Of a stretch of DNA of 64,000 bases, positions 57,476 through 64,000 are shown one piece after another (position 1 is the first letter of the stretch; every line of letters begins with the position of its first letter). The position numbers and the translations under genes were made by a program. The notes beneath the pieces were generated by a model, which was not told where the DNA came from, did no database searches, and saw only the letters and a program-made list of their open reading frames with translations. Location of the stretch: assembly GCF_036588685.1 (NCBI RefSeq), contig NC_086383.1:31829141-31893140 (forward strand), given 5' to 3'. The stretch is from Mytilus trossulus. Taxonomy: Eukaryota > Mollusca > Bivalvia > Mytilida > Mytilidae.

Positions 57476-60204
57476 CCAGCTGACACATTAAAATCTGGTT
57501 TTATGGGAGAATTTGTGGTTATGAGTCTTACTAGATACATCATTCACCTTCATTGAAATGTGCCAACGATTTTTTCGATTTTCAAAATATCCCCCCTTTT
57601 TCCCCGCACAGACATAATTAAAATTATTTGCACCAAAATATCCAAGAAAATATTACAAATTCAAATTAAATGTTCTCATATAAATATTTTATATGAATAT
57701 TTATTGTTTAATATATATACCATTATCATTTTTTGTCATTTATTATTTTTAATAATTTTATAATCGTTTTATAATAGTGCACGTTCAGCAGTTCTCGGGT
57801 TTTACCGCCGCATATTACGAAAACTCTGAGCATGCGCACTTTTACCGCCTGAATTTTGAAAACAGTGATAAAAGTTGCAGTGAAATATTTATCTCGATTC
57901 AGATTCCAGAACAAAGAAAAAGGTAAAATATAAATTGCACATTGCGTCAAAAAGGTTTTCCATGATAACAACACGTATAGTTCAAGAAAATATAACATAT
58001 AATGTTGCCGTGTTCAAATCTGTTGACTCATTGACTGGTTACCGAGTTGAAATATGATACTTCTTCTTGTCAATATATTATTGCACTGGTACATTGTACA
58101 GGATATTTAAGCCAACATATGTGTTATATGAATCCATTTTTCAAACTTCTCCATTAACTTGTGTTGTTTTTTAAGATATATTAAGCAATTGACTCAGACT
58201 ATAGAAAGTAAAAAAGGGGGAGGGCAATTGTTTTCTCTCCATGACACCTCCTATAATCTTTATATTTAAAAGCTGTAAGTGTTTTTTGCACTTATTTTTA
58301 AATATTGTTGGAATCATAAAAGTATGATCAATATCACAAATGGGAAGCTTCATTTTTTTTTTAGATATCTCTGTACATAACAAACTCGCCCCATTACCTG
58401 ATTATAATCTCAGCACATTACAAACTTGCCACATTTAATACAATCTCGGCACATTACAAACTTGGCATATTACAAACTCGTCCTATTAATGATAATACTA
58501 CATGTATCACCGGTCGCAAGCGTGAAGACTGTATCAATGGTGGTCGTCCTAGACCTGCATGAAATATTTGCCACTGAACATAACAAAATCAACAATCAAT
58601 CAATGTTTAACTGGGTCTGACATAGGAAAAGACAATTTTACCAATAAAGACTGTCATAGATAGGCGTCACAGATTTTTTTTAAAACAGCCTTCCAAGATG
58701 TCATAATTATTTAGACTAAGATCCATGTACCAGTTAGGAAAAGTTGTGTAAAATTATCCTTTTGTTAGGGTAAAACACAGTTTACTGGGGTTCAAAATAA
58801 TAGTATATAGGGAAGTCTTATTTGCTTTTCAATTTATGGTATGGAATGCATGTACATTTTTCACTTACCTGGTTCTCCCAAAGATTAGTTGGACTGACAC
58901 ACATGTAGTACATTGTATGTACACAGACTGATCAATATAGAAGATAATTGATTGTATTTATGATTTTTTTTCCAGAATCTTGTATAAAAATCCACAGATC
59001 CAATGTGTGAACATGTATCTGAGGTTGTGGAGTGCATTGCAGTTACAATACTTACAATGTAAGCATTTATAGATAATAATAAGATTGCGTTCATTGGCAT
59101 ATATATGATATACACCACAACCTGGGTGGATTTTGTTTTTTCCACCGGCCCACCGTGAACAGCCCACCTGTGCCCACTCCAGCTATAATTTTTTTTTTGT
59201 AAGAAATATTGATTATAATTGCTTATCTGATTTTTTCAATTGATTGTAAGTTTGCAAGTCTTTTGATTTAACAAGCTAGAAATTTTACCCACCCGGTGCC
59301 CACTTCCACTGTGGACGGGTAGACAAAGCAAAATTCACCTGAGCTGTAGTGTAAGGTCTTGCTGTTATGATGTGAATAATAAATTTATTAACATGTCAGA
59401 TTAGGGTAAAATCCTAAGAATATCTTAAATTAATTGATGAATGACAATTTTGAGAAACCATACTTCCTTTTAATAAGCCTGTTTTAATACGGGGGTGGTT
59501 GTTTTTGAAATACCAAGATGCAAATTAAAGGGAGTGTTGTTCTTAATATATATTTTTTATTCTGTCTGTGATGGGGGTTAAAAAAAAAGGTTGTCCCTAG
59601 GGGTGGAAACAGTTTTATATGGAATAACTATAATTTCATTAACATATTTTCTTTTACACAAGGACAAAGGTTAACTAAAAGTTATAAATTATCATATTCT
59701 GTTGAAATTATGTTCGAATTTCTAACATACATTATCAAAATATGTATATAAAATTGGCAAAGATACAAACATCTCAGTAACAACACAACATGATTATGAA
59801 TCTGCAAGATTTATTATACCACCGACCACGCATAAAAAATATTGATTATGTTTAAACAAGGATATTTTTTAAGAACTGCTGTTATTCCTAAGTTGGGATA
59901 AAAAAAGCTATTTTATAATTTATGATTTTTTTTTTCAGAGACCGGAAACCAACACAAGACCAGTTGATGAGAGGGCAGAAAACCAAAACTTTGATTGCCA
60001 TGTATACAACCAACACAAGACTAGAATTTGGAATAAAATTTCAAAAAATCAGAAACATACTATTATTTTATTATTGGTTCATGTACATAAGAAAAAAGAA
60101 GTCCTAACTTTTGGATAGGTCTTTCTCTGGTTGGTCAATGGAAAAAAGCAATAGTTAGTTTGATTGAATTTCAGTTATTTTGTTCATTTTTGGATATTTT
60201 TAGA
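57476..60204. other. Non-coding DNA
   Basis: No convincing gene. A short tandem repeat based on CACATTACAAACTTG lies at about 58,385-58,490. A possible terminal exon after a strong poly-T/CAG acceptor at 59,939 (open to about 60,107) has no domain in either open frame and is left unassigned. Confidence 0.45.
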
Positions 60205-60490
60205 AGTGTGTATAAGTTGGTCGTGTGGTCTAGTGGGATAGCTGCTGTGCAGGCAATTTGGTGTCACGATATCATAGTAGCATGAGTTTGAATCTCGGCG
60301 AGGGAAGAACAAAAAATGTGTGAAAGCACATTTACAGACCTTACATTTAGACGAGTTGTAAAAGTTGTGTAGAAATATATATTTGTAAACTACAGACTTT
60401 GGGAACTTTTCCAAACATTTTTCGTAGGCTGTTCTTGTGTAGGGAATCCAGCTGAATGATTCTACAGTAAATATTAAGGTATATGTGGTA
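60205..60490 (+). mobile_element. tRNA-derived SINE
   Basis: The head looks like a tRNA: an A-box-like TGGTCTAGTGGGATAGC near 60,226, and a degenerate B box AGTTTGAATCTCG about 60,286. These are followed by GGCGAGGGAAGAACAAAAAA and a body with ACAGACCTTACATTTAGACG. The spacing of the boxes (about 60 bp) fits an RNA polymerase III promoter. It could be a V-SINE type such as the molluscan RUDI family, but I cannot confirm that. The minus-strand open frame here is not a gene. Confidence 0.65.
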
Positions 60491-61061
60491 GTGTTTTGTA
60501 CTTCTGAATAATTCATTAAAAAATGTTTCCATTGTCAAAATGAAATCTACATTCTAGAATTTCCACCATCATATAGTGAAATTATTAGTCTAGGACACTG
60601 AAACCTGAAACATTTAGAAGTTGCAGCATGTACCAAAGTGTCATGTTGAAGGCTGTACATTTACCATAATTGCTAACATATTTAATATTTGATTTTAGGA
60701 AAGAGGGTTGTCTCATTGGCCATCATACAAAATATCGGCGTTTGAATAGTATTATGTGTTAAATTTTTGAAGGAAAGTTGCTTTTGTTAAATGGAAATGT
60801 GTAAATCTTGTACTTCAGTATTGCAACAAATAAAACTAAGACTTTAACCTTAAAACTGTGTGAATCATGAATTGGACAAAATACATTTGATATTTACACC
60901 CGACTAAAAGGTAAAAAAAAACCAACACTTTTGTGACTATATTGGAAACTGCTGGCAGTTTGGAAGTAAAGCATTTATCAACATTGTTGTCGTTTGTTTA
61001 TGTAATTTAAAGGTGTTTCTTGTTTTTATATATATATATATTATATCATCATTATATATAG
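60491..61061. other. Non-coding DNA
   Basis: No gene. A short minus-strand fragment of family M1 (GTTGTCTCATTGGCCATCAT) lies at 60,708-60,727, and a (TA)n run at about 61,029-61,041. Confidence 0.45.
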
Positions 61062-61255
61062 ATTAGACTGTTGGTTTTCCTGTTTGAATGGTTTTACACA
61101 AAATATTTTGGAGCCCTTTATATCTTGTTGTTTGGTGCGAGTCAAGACTCCGTGTTGAAGGCCGTACCTTGACCGTTAATGGTTTACTTTTATAAATTGT
61201 GATTTGGATGGAGAGTTGTCTTATTGGCACTCATACCACATCTTCCTATATCTAT
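61062..61255 (-). repeat. Interspersed repeat, family M1, inverted copy
   Basis: Read on the minus strand it gives GATATAGGAAGATGTGGTAT, AGTGCCAATAAGACAAC, CTCCATCC, the TACGGCCTTCAACACGGAGT block and TATAAAGGGCTCC, matching the copy at 56,045 in order and spacing. Confidence 0.82.
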
Positions 61256-61359
61256 TGTGTCCATCTTTCCTAGCTAATATTGCTCAGTACACAAAAATGT
61301 ACCATCATGCAAGAATTGGTGCTTTCCTCATTATTTGAGCAATTTTTTGGGCAGTGGCT

Positions 61360-61450
61360 ATTCGTCCGGCTAGCCGGAAAAATAGTCAAAAATGTCTATT
61401 TATCCGGCAAGCCGGACAAATAGCATTTTTACGGGTTTTCGCTATTTGTC
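61360..61450. repeat. Cluster of TATTCGTCCGGC palindromic motifs, left
   Basis: Three units of pattern CTATT(C/T)GTCCGGC, two of them followed by an inverted half to make CCGGCTAGCCGG or CCGGCAAGCCGG palindromes. The same motif recurs at 63,415-63,475, beyond the fold-back element. Confidence 0.75.
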
Positions 61451-62339
61451 CGGCCAAAACCATAATGATGAAGATATAGCTTTGTGTGTTTGAAGGTTTT
61501 AAATAAAGCACGAGTTGTTTTAAAATTTTGTCTAACATCGTTTTATGAAAAAGAACTCATTCTAATAAAAAAAAAAAACTATACATTTGATTCAGATTTT
61601 TTTATTCTAATATTCTAAAGGAATTTGGGTAGGAAGGGTTGGGGGAATTCTATCTTTTGTAGTTCAGCTATGGAATTCATGTAAGTTAAATAGTCGGGCC
61701 AATCATTATTGGCTTTATCTATGATTCCAAAAGATCCTGAATTCAGTATTGTTTCTGTAAAGTTTGGTTTAAGGTCCCCATATGATTATGCATGATTCTT
61801 CATTTTAATTGTTCGGCGATTTTTAATTCATAGGAAATAAAAGAAAAGGGCAGGCACGTGTAACCTGTCCCCAAAAGTAGGATTTTGTATTCGATAAGAT
61901 TGTTTTAGAAAAAAATGTGTATTACATACAACAGAAAAAAAGGGGGGGGGGGGTACCCCAACCCTGTTGTCTTATTCACAGTCAAGGCATACCAGTATGT
62001 TCATATATCTCCGTTGTAGTAGAACTTAAAAATAATGCATCCATGCAAGCTTGATATAGTATTTTTCATTCAAGCAAGCTTGATATAGTATTTTTTTCCG
62101 AATGCGTTTTGCCTCCATAAGGTAAATGGGGGTAAATCATCAATTTCACTTCGATTTCAGGCTAATTCCTAACAGTTAACAGTCTACACGCTATTATTCT
62201 TGAATCAATCCTATATACATCTGTTTAAAGCAATCACATTCTATCTGGTTTTCTCTATGACATCTTTAAATATAAGTAACGATCTCCAATTCTCAAAACG
62301 TCCATTGCATACGCGCGTGTGTTATCCGACACCGCGTAT
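61451..62339. other. Non-coding DNA between motif cluster and fold-back
   Basis: No gene. A G run lies at 61,941-61,953. A direct duplication of CAAGCTTGATATAGTATTTTT occurs at about 62,046 and 62,073 (27-bp step). Confidence 0.5.
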
Positions 62340-63342
62340 GTTATCTATGAGTGGCCGTTCATGTCATTTGCGCGATTATATACGCGTATATAATTTTCAA
62401 CGCGTATATATACGCGTATATTGTGGTTTTCAACGCGTATATTGTTAAAATAAACACGTTTATACTTTATTCCAATTTATTTATCATATACGCGTTAATA
62501 TACGCGTTATTTGCATAAATATACGCGTTAATATACGCGTTATTTGTGTTAATATACGCGTATGAAATCATTATATACGCGTTAATAAACATTCGTTTGT
62601 CTTATTGTTTTAACCAATGAAAGCTGCGTTCTTAAACTGGTTTGCATGTGACAATTGGGTTACACTAATGACTGGACCGAATGACAGGACCAAATGAAAA
62701 ATGCTAATAACTTTTTTTATTTCTTTAAGGATTGATCTCAAATTTGAAATATAATAAGATTTTATCATTTGATAAATAAATTTAAGAAAAAAAATTAAAA
62801 ATTATAACATAGATATTTCAAACTGTGACATATCATTTTATTTTTTAAATCTGAGATAATTCTTTTGAAAAATGAAAAAGTTATTAGCATTTTTCATTTG
62901 GTCCTGTCATTCGGTCCTGTCATTCGGTCCAGTCATTAGTGTAACCCAATTGTCACATGCAAACCAGTTTAAGAACGCAGCTTTCATGGGTTAAAACAAT
63001 AAGACAAACGAATGTTTATTAACGCGTATATAATGATTTCATACGCGTATATTAACACAAATAACGCGTATATTAACGCGTATATTAACGCGTATATTTA
63101 TGCAAATAACGCGTATATTAACGCGTATATGATAAATAAATAAGAATAAAGTATAAACCTGTTTATTTTAACAATATATGCGTATAAAACGATAATATAC
63201 GCGTTGAAAACCACAATATACGCGTTGAAAACCACAATATACGCGTTGTTGAAAACCACAATATACGCGTATGTATACGCGTTGAAATTTATATACGCGT
63301 ATATAATCGCGCAAATGACATGAACGGCCACTCATAGTTATC
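62340..63342. mobile_element. Fold-back element packed with ACGCGT sites
   Basis: Element 62,346-63,336 (991 bp), flanked by GTTATC at 62,340-62,345 and 63,337-63,342. The ends are TATGAGTGGCCGTTCATG and its inverse. The arms of about 450 bp pair almost throughout around an AT-rich centre (about 62,790-62,880). The left arm has 10 and the right arm 13 ACGCGT sites, mostly as TATACGCGTATA or AACGCGTATA. There is no coding. Several ATTAACGCGTATA units in the right arm are in direct tandem. Confidence 0.9.
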
Positions 63343-64000
63343 CGACACTTCATCCGGGATACTTTCCGCGTCGCATGACATTTTTATTGATATTGAAGAT
63401 TTGCGCATCCGCAGACGGATGGCCGGACGAATAGAGATTTTTAACTATTCGTCCGGCTAGCCGAACGAATAGACACTCCGTATTTTTTATCTACACTTTT
63501 GTGCACGAAGCTATGCCGAATATTCATTTTCAAAATCACCCTATTCGACCACACTGCCGAAAAACTAAATTAAATCTTTGTTCCCTACGAATTAATTTAG
63601 GACAAGAGTAGCCATATATCTGATCGTATCCTTCAGCAACACAGGATGACCTAACCAGGGAAATACACGAGTACCCAGATTTTAATACTGAATGGTATAA
63701 TTTTGAAGAATTGAAATTCAGATTTTTTTTTATAAAAGAGTACAAGAGTATACGCCATTAAAACATATAAAATCGACAACAATAGGAAGAAGATTTGCAA
63801 TGTCTACCTCGTCCACCAAATTGTCACTTAACTCCCGACATAGTGGATTTTTTTAAACATTACACAGTATAAATGGACATAAACATGATAAATACATTAA
63901 TATACTAGACTTCTGTCTAAATTGTCATGTTTTTTTTTTCAACATTTTTTTAATTTTGATATGTTTGTTGTTTTCATGATAACGTTTTGGAAATTCAAAA
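63343..64000. other. Non-coding DNA at the right end
   Basis: The right cluster of TATTCGTCCGGC/GCCGGACGAATA motifs lies at 63,415-63,475. The rest is AT-rich without a recognised gene; the minus-strand open frame 63,536-63,745 has no domain. Confidence 0.45.

Noticed and set aside
59939..60107. Possible terminal exon after a strong acceptor
   Set aside because: Two frames are open, neither has a domain, and no upstream exon was found.
60226..60300. Functional tRNA gene
   Set aside because: The B box is degenerate and no complete cloverleaf can be drawn; it fits a SINE head.
63098..63353. Open frames with repeated Tyr-Ile-Val and Arg-Val-Tyr blocks
   Set aside because: Translations of the ACGCGTATA repeats in the fold-back arm.

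Overview
This window is animal genomic DNA, most likely from a marine bivalve and probably a mussel. The evidence is the AT-rich base composition, the intron-split gene with GT/AG junctions, the very high density of short interspersed and fold-back repeats (several of which I recognise as common in mussel sequence), and a Polinton/Maverick-type element. The species assignment is an inference.

Left end (1-11,170): a decayed Polinton-like (adintovirus-related) element, all on the + strand and cut by the window start. In order it holds a protein-primed family B DNA polymerase, a fibre-like gene whose junction with the next gene is triplicated as an 864-bp tandem repeat, a packaging ATPase, an unassigned ORF, another Polinton-type ORF, a double jelly-roll major capsid protein, and two further virion-type ORFs. 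Every gene is interrupted by stops or frameshifts, and the polymerase has lost its catalytic aspartates. A TATAAATAAATG-like motif recurs at the gene junctions. No integrase, protease or terminal repeat is visible.

11,336-20,884: a satellite of about 28 copies of a 344-bp dimer (174 + 170 bp halves). The left third is diverged. The right two thirds is nearly identical and carries a one-base marker that suggests an eight-unit higher-order period.

20,885-41,380: AT-rich non-coding DNA built from transposon fragments: a GGCCGTGTTCACA-ended element, a three-unit 501-bp repeat element, an array of TCCCATGGGA palindromes, a hAT-type MITE with an 8-bp target duplication, and two fold-back TTAA elements placed back to back. 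The only coding signal is one orphan exon of a Neuralized (NHR) domain on the minus strand.

41,380-48,494: the one intact gene. Seven exons with consistent splice phases encode 707 residues that join part of a Mutator-like transposase (N-terminal zinc ribbon and a later core segment) to a C-terminal DEDDh 3'-5' exonuclease with all five catalytic residues. The early part of the usual transposase core appears to be missing, which suggests a domesticated or reduced transposase-exonuclease.

48,495-64,000: repeats again: copies of two interspersed families, a GGTCTTTCCA-ended element, a cluster of ACGT motifs, a tRNA-derived SINE, and a 991-bp fold-back element carrying 23 ACGCGT sites with a 6-bp target duplication. 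No convincing gene is present here.
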